In this document: positions 56,019 through 64,000 of the stretch, piece after piece
Numbering within the stretch: position 1 is the first letter of the stretch
Layout of the letters: the number at the start of each line of letters is the position of its first letter
Source: Planctomycetales bacterium
GTDB lineage: Bacteria > Planctomycetota > Planctomycetia > Planctomycetales > Planctomycetaceae
Length of the DNA: 64,000 bases
Assembly: GCA_028285345.1 (NCBI GenBank)
Contig: JANQPT010000059.1
Location: forward strand, 1 to 64,000
Reading direction: 5' to 3'
Translations under genes and position numbers: made by a program
Notes under the pieces: generated by a model
What the model was told of the DNA's origin: nothing
Seen by the model: only the letters and a program-made list of their open reading frames with translations
Databases searched by the model: none

Positions 56019-57569
56019 TCAGTTGCAGTTCTGCAGCCGGGAATTCCAGATCGCCTCGAGTTGCGAAACCAACGGCTCGAGTGCCGCGTCCCAATCCGGC
56101 GGCAAGTTCAGTACCGATCCTGCGAACCGCTGAGGCAATTGGTCGGTTCGCGCGACGGCCGCCAGGATTCCAGCGACGATGCTCTCCAATCGCGGTTCGA
56201 CCGGGAGCAAGTTGTCGGAGATTTGCCTTAGTCGTTGCTCTGACTTGACCCCAAACGTATTCGTGACGACGGTTGCGCCGCAGGCGGCCATCTCCAGCGG
56301 CGGGTAGCTGGTGTGCGGGGAGAGCATCAACGACAAACCGACGTCGGACTGTCGCAGCAGGCGCGCATAGTCGTCGTAACTGCGCCAGGCATGGTGCTGG
56401 ATCGAGATGCCTTGCCCCAAATCGGCCGGCGGCAGGTCCGCGCCCAAGAATCCCAATTCCCACTGGGAGGGAGGAAACGCCCCTTGCTCGGCAGCCAGCT
56501 TCAGCGCGACGAGGCCCATCTCGAACAGGTTGCGCGGCGCTTGCGGCCGCGCATAGAACAGCAGCCGTCTCTTGCGGTTCGGAAATGAATCGAAGTCCGG
56601 CGAAAACCGCCGCACATCAACGGCGGGTTCAAACACGAGGCAATCGGCCGCGAATTGCGGATCGGCAAAGCGGCCGATCCGCTGAGCGCTCAGATGATCG
56701 GCCAGTAGCCGTCCACAGACAATGCTGTGATAATCAAGAGCGTAGGTTTCGGCGGCCAGCGCTTGTTTGGCCGACCAGGGGTACATGCCGGGTTCGAAGT
56801 CTTGAATCAGATACCAGAACCGCCGCGTCCGCAGTCGTGGTTGAATCTCCTTAATCATCTGCGCCGTCCACCATGCCGTGGCGCAGAGAATGTCGTCGGC
56901 ACCCAGCTGCAATGAACTGCTACGATCTCGAGCGCACGCAAACTCAACTTTGTCCGAGGCAAACGGCAGCCCGCTGACTGAATGCAAATGCCGCCGCAAG
57001 TAGGATTCGTCGGCATCGAGTTCACAATCGGTGGCGATGAATCTGACAGGCACACCCCGCGCCGCCAGCCGCGCGAAGAGATTTAACGCCGTGTTTGGTC
57101 CGCCCGTCAAATCGTGTTTGCGGAGACTCGGCAGCAACAGGTTGACCTTCGCGGTTTGGCCGGAGCGGACTTCGATGTTCAGCGGCCAGACATCCTGGAG
57201 CCTGTTTTCGACCTCGATTGGTCCGCGAGCCGGCGCAGTCCACTCATCGGGTTGGTGGCGGCGATGAGCAAGATACCGATCGACATCCGACAAAAGACGT
57301 TTGGGAGAACGGAGCAATTGTCTCAGCGCCCGGCCCCCCAAGCTCAGGATATCTGCGATCGAGAATCGTCGCGAAGCAGACGCGGGCGTTCCTGCTTCGG
57401 ATGGCGAGTCGACCGTCGCTGCCACAGTTCTCTCGATGTGCAGCAATTGCTGGCCGCGCAGCGCATACAACCCTGACAATTCGCGGCGCACATCATCGAT
57501 ACGCGCATCGATCTCATCGGGCGAACAGTCGCTCGGTGGATGCTCCGTCCGCGTCCGTTCCTGAGACAT
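56019..57569 (-). CDS. Glycosyltransferase, WsaF-like rhamnosyltransferase type
   Basis: A 516-residue cytoplasmic protein. The first ~110 residues are a charged helical extension. A GT-B fold follows: NLLLPSLRKHDLTGGPNTALNLFARLAARG starts the N-terminal Rossmann domain, RFWYLIQDFEPGMYPW is a conserved block of the WsaF-like family, and RLLFYARPQAPRNLFEMG opens the C-terminal domain. HTSYPPLEMAACGATVVTN carries the donor-binding glutamate. Members transfer rhamnose in surface glycan assembly. It is convergent with the ATPase gene, 47 bases between the stops. GGAGG precedes the start. Acceptor unknown. Confidence 0.82.
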   Translation of the reverse strand: MSQERTRTEHPPSDCSPDEIDARIDDVRRELSGLYALRGQQLLHIERTVAATVDSPSEAGTPASASRRFSIADILSLGGRALRQLLRSPKRLLSDVDRYLAHRRHQPDEWTAPARGPIEVENRLQDVWPLNIEVRSGQTAKVNLLLPSLRKHDLTGGPNTALNLFARLAARGVPVRFIATDCELDADESYLRRHLHSVSGLPFASDKVEFACARDRSSSLQLGADDILCATAWWTAQMIKEIQPRLRTRRFWYLIQDFEPGMYPWSAKQALAAETYALDYHSIVCGRLLADHLSAQRIGRFADPQFAADCLVFEPAVDVRRFSPDFDSFPNRKRRLLFYARPQAPRNLFEMGLVALKLAAEQGAFPPSQWELGFLGADLPPADLGQGISIQHHAWRSYDDYARLLRQSDVGLSLMLSPHTSYPPLEMAACGATVVTNTFGVKSEQRLRQISDNLLPVEPRLESIVAGILAAVARTDQLPQRFAGSVLNLPPDWDAALEPLVSQLEAIWNSRLQNCN

Positions 57570-57653
57570 ATGCGAGTTCCTCCATGAACAACCAACCGCT
57601 TTGACCGAGAGCGGACCGTGCTCTCTGCATCAATCTGCTCGCCGGCCGTGAGT

Positions 57654-59678
57654 TTAGCGCGGTTTGTCCAACGTCACGTCAAACGTCTTTTCGTCGTTGC
57701 CGCGTTTGACGACCACCTTGATCGTATCGCCCCCTTTTAGTTTCCGCAGCGCCAGGTCAAAGTCGCTCAAATTGCCGATCTTGGTGTTGTTGATTTTCTG
57801 AATGATGTCGCCCGCCTTGAGGCCGGCTTTTTCGGCAGGGCTGTTGGGGCTGACACCCATCAGGGCGTAGCCGTCAGATTTTTCCGAGAAATCGGGAATG
57901 CTCCCGAAATAGGGCCGGCTCCCGCCGCGGCGCATCGATTCGGCCGACTTGACGGCAACATATTGCAGCCGCTCGGGCGAATCGGCGACATCGAGCACGA
58001 TCTGTTCGATCACCTCAACGACCCGCCGCATTCCTTGGGAGTTGATTTTGTCCCAATCGTCTCCCGGCCGGTGATAATCGCGGTGGGTTCCGGTGAAAAA
58101 GTGCAGTACGGGAATCTTTTTGCCGTAGAACGAGGAATGGTCGCTGGGCCCAAAGCCTCCCGGCTTCTTCGTGACTTGAAACCCGTACTCTTTGCCGAGA
58201 TCGTCGACAAGCTTTTCCCAGCGCGGCGCGGTGCCGGTGCCGAAGATTGTCAGCTTGTCATCTTTGAGCCGACCGACCATGTCCATGTTCAACATGGCCA
58301 CCGTTGTGTCGAGCGGAAACACCGGCTCTTTGACGTAATGAGCCGATCCCAGCAACCCCAGTTCTTCGCCGGTGAACGCAATGAACACCAGTCGACGCGA
58401 CGGCTTTTTCTCTCGCGCCACGAACCGGCGAGCAAGTTCAATCAGTGCGATCGTGCCCGACGCGTTGTCGTCGGCCCCGTTGTGGATTTCCATTGAGCCG
58501 GGTGCGAGGGACCCCTCTCCACCGCGACCCACATGGTCGTAATGGGCTCCGATCACGACGGTTTCATTCGCCAGCGGACCGACCCCGTCCAACACGCCGA
58601 TCACGTTCTTCACGTCCGCCTCGATGCGTTTGATCGAGACCTCGCCGGCGACCTGCCAGCCTTTGAGGATTCGGCTCTGCGGTTTGAAATCTTCATCGAT
58701 CTTCGTCTCCAACTCATTCAGGCTAGTCCCCTCGGTCTTTAAGATCCGATCACAGACCTCGCGCGAGATGTGCAACAGCGGAATCGCGTGTTGCTCCTTG
58801 TTCCCTTCATAGCCGAACTTGATCAAGTTGTCGGGAATGCCGCGCTCAACGTCGCTGCGGCGTTCTCGGAGCACGTTGACGGCCGCCGACAGTTTGCTGC
58901 GTGCGGACTTGTGGGCGTCAACGTCGTCTTCCGGAGTCTGGTCGAAGCGGACGGCCGCATTGACCAGTTTCTTTTCGGCTTGCGCTACGCGTTTCTTCGC
59001 ACTATCGAGGTCGGAGCGGCCGCTGTGAGGGTCATTGACAAACAGCACCGCCACGGCGCCGGCACCGTAGGCGTTGGCAGCTTTGGTCCGCAGCGCTGCG
59101 TGGCGCGAAATGCCTCCGTGCGGGCCGCCGGCAAACTTGCCGTGGGGATTGTTCTGTTGCGGAGTCCGCCGCATGATGATGACGACTTTTCCTTTGATGT
59201 CGATATCGGCGAAGTCATTGTATCCCTTGTCGTCCGCCTCGATCCCGTATCCCACGAATGCCAATTCGCCGGAGAACTTGCCGCTGCCCCCTGTGGAAAG
59301 GGGACGAAAGTCGTCGCCGGATTTCAATTCTGTTAACTGGCCGTCAGGTGCGGTCAACGCCAATGAATTGGGCTGGGACAATTCCGATCCGATGGTCATT
59401 GAAAACGACTGAAATGCCCCGCCGTCGACCGCATGCACGTTCAGTCCGGCGTCCGCAAATTGCCGGCGAATATAATCTGCGGCCAAATTCAAGCCCGCGG
59501 TGCCGACGCCGCGTCCCTCGAGTTCGTCGGAGGCGAGGTACTTCACCCCGTCGAGCAGTCGACTTTCGACAGCCGAGGTTGCGTCGTCGGACTTGGCCGG
59601 GACAAAAACCAGCGCCGGCAACAACGCCAGCGCCGCAAATATGGTGAAACCGCGCGCTAGTCTCTGCTTGCTCTGCAT
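57654..59678 (-). CDS. Secreted M28 family zinc aminopeptidase with PA and PDZ domains
   Basis: A 674-residue peptidase with an N-terminal signal (FTIFAALALLPALVFVPA). A PA insert lies at about residues 115-330 (GKVVIIMRRTP). The M28 metal and catalytic residues follow in order: GAHYDHVG, NGADDNASGT, FTGEELGLLG, LNMDMVGRL and HRDYHRPGD. The C-terminal PDZ domain (~585-674, GVSPNSPAEKAGLKAGDII) is common in planctomycete members and probably helps in localisation or substrate choice. It removes N-terminal residues from peptides outside the cytoplasm. The ATG at 59678 has GAGGA nine bases upstream. Confidence 0.93.
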   Translation of the reverse strand: MQSKQRLARGFTIFAALALLPALVFVPAKSDDATSAVESRLLDGVKYLASDELEGRGVGTAGLNLAADYIRRQFADAGLNVHAVDGGAFQSFSMTIGSELSQPNSLALTAPDGQLTELKSGDDFRPLSTGGSGKFSGELAFVGYGIEADDKGYNDFADIDIKGKVVIIMRRTPQQNNPHGKFAGGPHGGISRHAALRTKAANAYGAGAVAVLFVNDPHSGRSDLDSAKKRVAQAEKKLVNAAVRFDQTPEDDVDAHKSARSKLSAAVNVLRERRSDVERGIPDNLIKFGYEGNKEQHAIPLLHISREVCDRILKTEGTSLNELETKIDEDFKPQSRILKGWQVAGEVSIKRIEADVKNVIGVLDGVGPLANETVVIGAHYDHVGRGGEGSLAPGSMEIHNGADDNASGTIALIELARRFVAREKKPSRRLVFIAFTGEELGLLGSAHYVKEPVFPLDTTVAMLNMDMVGRLKDDKLTIFGTGTAPRWEKLVDDLGKEYGFQVTKKPGGFGPSDHSSFYGKKIPVLHFFTGTHRDYHRPGDDWDKINSQGMRRVVEVIEQIVLDVADSPERLQYVAVKSAESMRRGGSRPYFGSIPDFSEKSDGYALMGVSPNSPAEKAGLKAGDIIQKINNTKIGNLSDFDLALRKLKGGDTIKVVVKRGNDEKTFDVTLDKPR

Positions 59679-59911
59679 CAATCTGATTCCTCACATTTGA
59701 GTCGTCATGGTCACTGACCGATTCTTCACGCAAGCATTATATCTGATGTGGCGGAACCGAGAAAACCATGATTGCGGCCAAATTGGCGCAATCACTGTGC
59801 CAACGGACCGCTGGAAATGAACACCCAAGCGGACTTCTCTGGGATTTTCGGGATTGATATGATTCCGCTGCTCCACGTTTTCGAAACGGATCTTGGACAA
59901 CGAGGACTCGG

Positions 59912-61303
59912 ATGAATCTCAGCAAAATCGCCGCACTATTGAAAGCCGGGCAACCGGAGCAAGACGTAGAAGTCGCCGGTTGGGTCCGCACGAAGCGGGA
60001 ATCGAAACAAAACTTCGCCTTTTTGGAACTCAATGACGGTAGTTCCATGGCCGGTTTGCAGGTAATCGTCGACGACAGTGTGCCCGGTTTCGAGCAGAGC
60101 ATAAGGCGAATCACCACGGGGGCCAGTGTGCGTTGTGCTGGAAAACTGCAGGAATCCCCCGGCAAAGGGCAACGGATCGAGTTGCACGCCGTCGAGTTGA
60201 CGGTGCTAGGTACGGCCGACGCACAGACCTATCCCTTGCAGAAAAAACGGCACAGCTTTGAGTTCTTACGGGATATCGCCCACCTCCGACCCCGCACCAA
60301 TACCTTCGGCGCCATTGCCCGCGTCCGTAACGCTCTTTGTGCGGCGATCCATCAATTCTTCCAATCGCGAGGGTTCTTGTACGTTCATACGCCGGTGATC
60401 ACGACCAGCGACTGCGAAGGCGCGGGTACGTTATTTCAGGTGACGACGCTCGATCTGGCCAAGCTGGCGCAGATTCAGACCGAGATTGACTATGCCCAGG
60501 ATTTCTTCGGCAAGCAGGCCTCGCTGACGGTCAGCGGTCAGTTGGAAGCGGAGACATTCGCCAGTTCAGTCGGAGACTGTTATACATTCGGCCCCACATT
60601 TCGGGCGGAAAACTCCAACACGACGCGGCACTTGGCGGAATTCTGGATGGTCGAGCCGGAAATGCCGTTTTATGAGTTGTCCGACAACATGGATCTGGCG
60701 GAGTCCTTTATCCGGACGATTCTCTCCGACGTGCTCGAGGCCTGTCCAGAGGATATGGACTTCTTCAATCTGCGGATCGAGAAGACGATCTTGGAGACGC
60801 TCCGCAACATCATCGACAACGATTTCATCCGCCTGCCGTACACGGAAGCAATCGAGATTCTCGAGTCGAGCGGGCAAAAGTTCGAGTTCCCGGTCGAGTG
60901 GGGAGTCGACCTACAATCGGAGCATGAGCGGTACTTGACGGAGCAGAAGTTTCAGCAGCCGGTGATCCTGTATGATTATCCACGAACCATCAAGCCGTTT
61001 TATATGCGGTGCAATGAGGACGGTAAGACGGTACGTGCGATGGACGTGCTGGTGCCCCGAGTGGGTGAAATCATCGGCGGCAGTCAGCGCGAAGAGCGAA
61101 TGGACGTGTTGACGGAGCGGATGACCGAATGCGGCTTGGAGCCGGAGGAGTATTGGTGGTATCTCGATCTGCGTCGCTACGGCAGCGTTCCGCATTCCGG
61201 TTTCGGCCTCGGATTGGAGCGGACATTGCTGCTGCTGACCGGCATGGCGAATATTCGCGACGTGATTCCTTTTCCGCGGACGCCGAAAAACGCGGAGTTT
61301 TAA
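59912..61303 (+). CDS. asnS: Asparaginyl-tRNA synthetase
   Basis: A 463-residue class IIb synthetase that charges tRNA(Asn) with asparagine. The N-terminal OB-fold binds the anticodon ([26 protein letters not shown]). The catalytic domain has motif 2 ([21 protein letters not shown], split here by its arginine) and motif 3 ([15 protein letters not shown]). The [17 protein letters not shown] segment before motif 3 is the AsnRS signature that separates it from AspRS. GAGGA precedes the ATG. Together with the gatCAB operon it implies that Asn-tRNA is made directly, leaving GatCAB mainly for Gln-tRNA. Confidence 0.96.
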   Translation: MNLSKIAALLKAGQPEQDVEVAGWVRTKRESKQNFAFLELNDGSSMAGLQVIVDDSVPGFEQSIRRITTGASVRCAGKLQESPGKGQRIELHAVELTVLGTADAQTYPLQKKRHSFEFLRDIAHLRPRTNTFGAIARVRNALCAAIHQFFQSRGFLYVHTPVITTSDCEGAGTLFQVTTLDLAKLAQIQTEIDYAQDFFGKQASLTVSGQLEAETFASSVGDCYTFGPTFRAENSNTTRHLAEFWMVEPEMPFYELSDNMDLAESFIRTILSDVLEACPEDMDFFNLRIEKTILETLRNIIDNDFIRLPYTEAIEILESSGQKFEFPVEWGVDLQSEHERYLTEQKFQQPVILYDYPRTIKPFYMRCNEDGKTVRAMDVLVPRVGEIIGGSQREERMDVLTERMTECGLEPEEYWWYLDLRRYGSVPHSGFGLGLERTLLLLTGMANIRDVIPFPRTPKNAEF

Positions 61304-61365
61304 GAACATTTCGCAGAATCGACTCAAAAATCGAACGAGTTGTCGCCGAATCTGGACGAGAGCAC

Positions 61366-61393
61366 TCGACGATTTGCGAAACTCTGTTAGAAT
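61366..61393 (+). promoter_or_regulatory. Candidate promoter of the initiator tRNA gene
   Basis: TCGACG (61366-61371), a 16-base spacer, and TAGAAT (61388-61393) with a TGn extension. The -10 box ends 53 bases before the tRNA. The extended -10 form is shared with the promoters at 31040 and 32357. Confidence 0.5.
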
Positions 61394-61446
61394 ACCCTTA
61401 CTTCCCGCGTGAATGCCGCTCGCTCGTGTGGAATATCAAACAATGA

Positions 61447-61515
<69 letters not shown>

Positions 61516-61520
<5 letters not shown>

Positions 61521-61598
61521 TTTCACGCACGCCGTTGAACGAAATCGTACCCGCGTGTGAACGAACGAAGCCGAGGCCTTGTGCCTCGGCTTTTTGCG
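61516..61598. repeat. 83-bp imperfect direct repeat, copy A (overlaps tRNA 3' end)
   Basis: It starts with the last five bases of the tRNA and includes the terminator hairpin. By my own alignment, 71 of 83 positions match copy B at 63319-63401 without gaps. It may mark the left edge of an inserted segment, like an attachment-site pair, or an old duplication. Confidence 0.6.
61569..61595 (+). terminator. Intrinsic terminator of the initiator tRNA gene
   Basis: Eight-base-pair stem GCCGAGGC (61570-61577) / GCCTCGGC (61583-61590), loop of five bases, then TTTTT. A textbook rho-independent terminator 50 bases behind the tRNA. The group IIC intron fragment begins five bases further on. Confidence 0.85.
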
Positions 61599-61599
61599 C

Positions 61600-62030
61600 G
61601 TGTGCCGAGTATGTTTGACAGTTTGGGGGGTGGAAGTCCCCTCTCCAGCCTGATGGAGGTGAAGGAAAGTGAAGCGCAAGGGCGTCGTCGTGAGGCGGGG
61701 TCTGAAGGAAGCGTGAATCAAATGCGTGAGCCGACGGACAGGAACCGGACACGAGGCAGTTGCGGCCGGACGAGCGGGCACGAATCCGCGAAGTCCACTT
61801 CCATCAAGGGCCGCGGCTGTAAATTCGGCGGTTGTGCGCAGAAGACGGTCAAACTTACCTCGGGAGGTCTGTGTCGTGTCGAGGCCAACGCTTGCGTACG
61901 AGCTTCGACTGGGAAGACCGCAAGGTCCTTCGATCTCGGCACAGAAGTCAGCAGAGGGCATAGTAGGCAAGCAAGGCCGATCCGCTTGAGCGGGACACTG
62001 GCCCGAAAGGGCAGAAACAGCCAGGGCTCA
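61600..62030 (+). mobile_element. Group IIC intron, 5' fragment (domains I-III; reverse transcriptase and 3' end missing)
   Basis: The segment begins with GTGTGCC, the 5' end of group IIC introns. It carries the landmarks known from the Oceanobacillus intron in the same order: a GTGGAAGTCCCC-type element near 61630, GCGCAAGGGCGTC and CTGAAGGAAGCG (61673-61713), CTTACCTCGGGAGGTCT (61854-61870) and CAGAAGTCAGCAGAGGGCAT (61942-61961). It sits just behind a terminator, the known insertion target of class C introns. After ~62000 I find neither a reverse transcriptase frame nor a domain V hairpin, so the element is truncated and cannot move by itself. The right boundary is approximate. A long reading frame through this region (61557-62261) is not a real gene. 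Confidence 0.75.
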
Positions 62031-62129
62031 CACGATCGTCGCGGCTGGCCCAAGGCCCCAACGGTGCCCCCGTCGAGCGGCGGGGGTGAACATAGTGCTA
62101 TACATTCGATGGGATGGACTGGCCGAGTC

Positions 62130-62261
62130 ATGGACATGATCCACATCAAGGAGGCAAAGCTGGGGCGAAAGTTGAAACCAAAAGAAATATTTAAGATTGG
62201 GTGGGGGAATATGAGATTCTTCAAGATCAACGATCTACCATTGATCCCATTCGAAAGATAG
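62130..62261 (+). other. Short reading frame before the hypothetical gene, possibly a fragment
   Basis: Forty-three codons from an ATG, with protein-like sequence (EAKLGRKLKPKEIFKIGWG). It ends five bases before the ATG of the next frame. It could be a small gene, or the displaced start of the following gene if a frameshift separates them. I cannot decide. Confidence 0.3.
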
Positions 62262-62266
62262 AGGCG

Positions 62267-62761
62267 ATGAACGTGTGTGCTGGTTGGGGCGACGACTTGT
62301 CAACGCACATTGACGATCAAAAGATACTTGGATTTGACAGCACGCTCGCGTTGGCAGATGCCCATCCTGGAATTCCATTCGGGCAATTGTTTAATCTGCT
62401 TCGCGGAAGCAAGTCATCTCCCATTGGTTACATCCACTTCCAGTGCAGATACTTCGAAGACGCCGACAAATTGGGACAAACCAAGAGGAGAGTGGCTGAT
62501 ACACTCGTTCGAAGGCTTCGACAGCACTTGCGATCAGGTTGGAATAATGGAAAACGAATAATAGTGCGCAAAATGGAAGCGAAGAGTCATTGGGAAACGC
62601 CGCCAATGCAGTTCTCGACATTTAGAAAGATTACTGATGAAATCTGGGAAATGCTTGAAGAACTCACTCCCCCCGACGACTGGTGCCCGGAAGATACCAA
62701 TGACCCTTTCATTCGAGAAGCTTTCAGTCGGGCTTGGCCGGAAGAAGGCGACTTCGATTGA
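62267..62761 (+). CDS. Hypothetical protein in the patchwork region
   Basis: A 164-residue protein starting MNVCAGWGDD; a GTG at 62201 would add 22 residues. It has a reasonable globular pattern: LALADAHPGIPFGQLFNLL, KRRVADTLVRRLRQHLRSG, and an acidic C-terminus with PPDDWCPED. The base composition is more AT-rich than that of the housekeeping genes, consistent with acquired DNA. No family recognised, no clear ribosome binding site. It lies between the intron fragment and transposase debris. Confidence 0.45.
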   Translation: MNVCAGWGDDLSTHIDDQKILGFDSTLALADAHPGIPFGQLFNLLRGSKSSPIGYIHFQCRYFEDADKLGQTKRRVADTLVRRLRQHLRSGWNNGKRIIVRKMEAKSHWETPPMQFSTFRKITDEIWEMLEELTPPDDWCPEDTNDPFIREAFSRAWPEEGDFD

Positions 62762-63318
62762 TCAGCAAACACAGACTTGAGCTCCGTTTTCAAATATTAA
62801 CCGCTCAACCGGGTGGAAAAGCTCACGCACTACGCGCCCGCCGGTACGCCGGTGAATCTCACCGACAACATCTAGCTGTACGTGTTTGACTACCGCGCGG
62901 TCCAAAAACAATGATGAGAGTAAATTGAGCCCGCAAAGGAACAACAAACGAAGATGGCCAGCCAGAGCTGAGAGCCTAGATAAGCCACGGATGATCGATC
63001 GACAACGCAAATCGCCAATCTGTCAGCCCCAGCGTGCAGAGGCCGCAGGTGGTGAGAGTAGGGATCATCAAAGACTCACGTGGCACGTTCGTACCATTTG
63101 AACAGTCCGTAGAGCCGCTCGTGACGGGCGATTTCAGCAAGGACGATCGTCTCGTTTTGCTGTGACAGATTGCCGCGCTGGAGGTGGGACAACGCAGCAG
63201 GGGCGAAAAAGTCTCTTTGCCGCTGCTGCAGAACCGGCAACTCATGCAAAGAGACCAAATGACTCTTTGCGGGTCTCTTTGTTTTCTCTTTGAAAAAGTT
63301 CGAACAGCGTCGCGTTCG
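62762..63318. other. Degenerate sequence between hypothetical gene and repeat copy B
   Basis: No intact gene. A minus-strand frame ending at 63076 gives a protein-like stretch (QRGNLSQQNETIVLAEIARH) that may be the tail of a broken gene. Around 63247-63271 there is a 10-bp inverted repeat CAAAGAGACC / GGTCTCTTTG with further CTCTTTG copies nearby. Just before copy B, 63298-63323 resembles a decayed tRNA 3' end (TTCGAAC...CTCCA), but a cloverleaf cannot be folded. Confidence 0.45.
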
Positions 63319-63401
63319 CTCCATTTCCCACACGCCAACGAACAAAATCGTACCCGCGTGTGAACGAATCAAGCCGCGGCCGTGTGCCTCGGCTTTTGGC
63401 G
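63319..63401. repeat. 83-bp imperfect direct repeat, copy B
   Basis: Matches copy A (61516-61598) at 71 of 83 positions with no gaps. The central 20-base block around 63350-63370 is identical, and the terminator-like hairpin is partly decayed (GCCGCGGC versus GCCTCGGC). Confidence 0.6.
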
Positions 63402-63465
63402 TAGGTACGCCAGTATTGGTAAGGGGTTACGGCGAGGGTGTCTCTCGCCGGTTTGTACGTCGGAG

Positions 63466-63633
63466 TTTCAAGTGTTGCCGAAGCGGTGGATCGTCGAGCG
63501 AACATTCGCCTGGCTGGGCCGCTGCCGCCGGCACAGCAAAGACTACGAACGCAACCCGGAAACCAGCGAAGCGATGATCTATATCACGATACTCCCGCTG
63601 ATGCTGCGGCGGCTGGCGGGGACGAAATCATGA
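63466..63633 (+). pseudogene. IS5-family transposase, C-terminal remnant
   Basis: The last ~55 codons of a DDE transposase of the IS5 type: [33 protein letters not shown] and LMLRRLAG. The R-W-x-V-E-R-T-F-A-W-L segment holds the final catalytic glutamate of the DDE triad. Everything upstream (the first two aspartates and the DNA-binding part) is missing, and the in-frame sequence before 63466 is unrelated. A dead insertion-sequence fragment. Confidence 0.8.
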
Positions 63634-63755
63634 ATTAGAAGACTGCCTCTAAGATTCAATCCAACTCCGAATCACCCTGTACATGATGCTCATTCAAACG
63701 ACAATGAAGTCTGCAAACGCTACTCTGACCTACGTTGGGTGAAAGGAAGTTCAGA

Positions 63756-64000
63756 ATGAATTCCGCAAGGTTTCTTCAAGCCATGACGATTGGCTTCATC
63801 TCTGTGATATTGCAAAGTGGTCACTTGTGGGCGATTGAGTTGGATTTCAAAGTGCAGCAAAGCGAACCGTTTAGTCGCATCGACGCCCTCGCATATCTCG
63901 GGAAGGGAGTTGTCATCGCAGGAACGCGGAGGCCCCATCCAGGTTACATTCTCAAGAGTGAGGATTACGGTGAAACCTGGCGAACGATCGGAAAAATTAC
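63756..64000 (+). CDS. Secreted BNR/Asp-box repeat protein, N-terminal part
   Basis: An 81-codon open frame running off the right edge. It starts at an ATG with AAAGGAAG nine bases before it. The N-terminus is a signal peptide (AMTIGFISVILQSGHLWA). Near the end it shows SEDYGETW, a perfect Asp-box (S-x-D-x-G-x-T-W), which caps blades of beta-propellers in sialidases, Ycf48-like and other BNR-repeat proteins. A propeller protein is likely; sialidase activity cannot be judged from this part. Confidence 0.7.
   Translation, partial: MNSARFLQAMTIGFISVILQSGHLWAIELDFKVQQSEPFSRIDALAYLGKGVVIAGTRRPHPGYILKSEDYGETWRTIGKI

Noticed and set aside
61557-62261. 234-codon frame downstream of the tRNA
   Set aside because: Runs through the tRNA terminator and the intron RNA domains; the translation is low-complexity and fits structured RNA, not protein. 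Only its last ~43 codons look coding.
63247-63300. Clustered CTCTTTG motifs, considered as a CRISPR or iteron array
   Set aside because: Copies are too short and unevenly spaced; best explained as an inverted repeat with chance neighbours.
63298-63323. Possible second tRNA 3' end before repeat copy B
   Set aside because: TTCGAAC and a CTCCA end are present, but no matching 5' half or acceptor stem can be folded.

Overview
The window reads as chromosomal DNA from a planctomycete, most likely of the order Planctomycetales. The inference rests on gene content: a DUF1501 protein with a twin-arginine leader, a secreted Gfo/Idh/MocA oxidoreductase with a twin-arginine leader, a PQQ-type beta-propeller protein, two membrane-anchored Hanks-type Ser/Thr kinases, tandem leucine-rich-repeat proteins, a DUF1573 protein and a copper type II monooxygenase-like domain. 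Coding density is high, genes lie on both strands, and many large antisense reading frames are shadows typical of GC-rich DNA. No phage, CRISPR array, rRNA or complete insertion sequence is visible.

Layout. 1-7.4 kb: end of a copper monooxygenase-like gene, a kinase with a six-helix membrane domain, an SDR dehydrogenase, a DUF1573 protein, two small genes and csrA. 7.9-11.6 kb: housekeeping block rpmB-gatC-gatA-gatB. 11.7-16.0 kb: three tandem LRR paralogues and a GyrB/ParE-type topoisomerase subunit. 16.4-21.0 kb: a secreted GH20-like glycosidase followed by a sodium/solute symporter. 21.0-26.4 kb: an alpha/beta hydrolase and a MacAB-like efflux operon whose adaptor carries EF-hands. 26.9-35.1 kb: a response regulator, a DUF1501 protein, a glycosyltransferase, a small membrane protein, a duplicated pair of TPR membrane proteins and a PQQ-propeller protein. 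35.3-39.3 kb: accessory-looking genes, including a yeast-type cytosine deaminase, a DUF4272 protein and a Tae4-like peptidoglycan amidase. 39.4-50.2 kb: Gfo/Idh/MocA oxidoreductase, ilvB, a second kinase, a glycosyltransferase, dinB, a Nif3-like protein and a DUF983 protein.

The most notable locus is 50.5-56.0 kb. Three small helical proteins share a W-R-[D/E]-x5-F motif at the place where WXG100 proteins carry WxG. They precede a 1376-residue membrane ATPase with two transmembrane helices and three tandem FtsK-like domains, of which only the middle one has an intact P-loop. This is the architecture of EccC/EssC, so I read it as a minimal type VII (ESX-like) secretion locus without recognisable EccB/D/E, EssB or mycosin partners.

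56.0-61.3 kb holds a glycosyltransferase, an M28 peptidase with PA and PDZ domains, and asnS. From 61.4 kb an initiator tRNA-Met is followed by an intrinsic terminator. A 5' fragment of a group IIC intron lies directly behind it, at the kind of site this intron class targets. A patchwork of broken sequence (an IS5-type transposase tail, an unknown gene) follows, and an 83-bp imperfect repeat of the tRNA 3' flank lies 1.8 kb downstream. The window ends inside a secreted protein with an Asp-box repeat.
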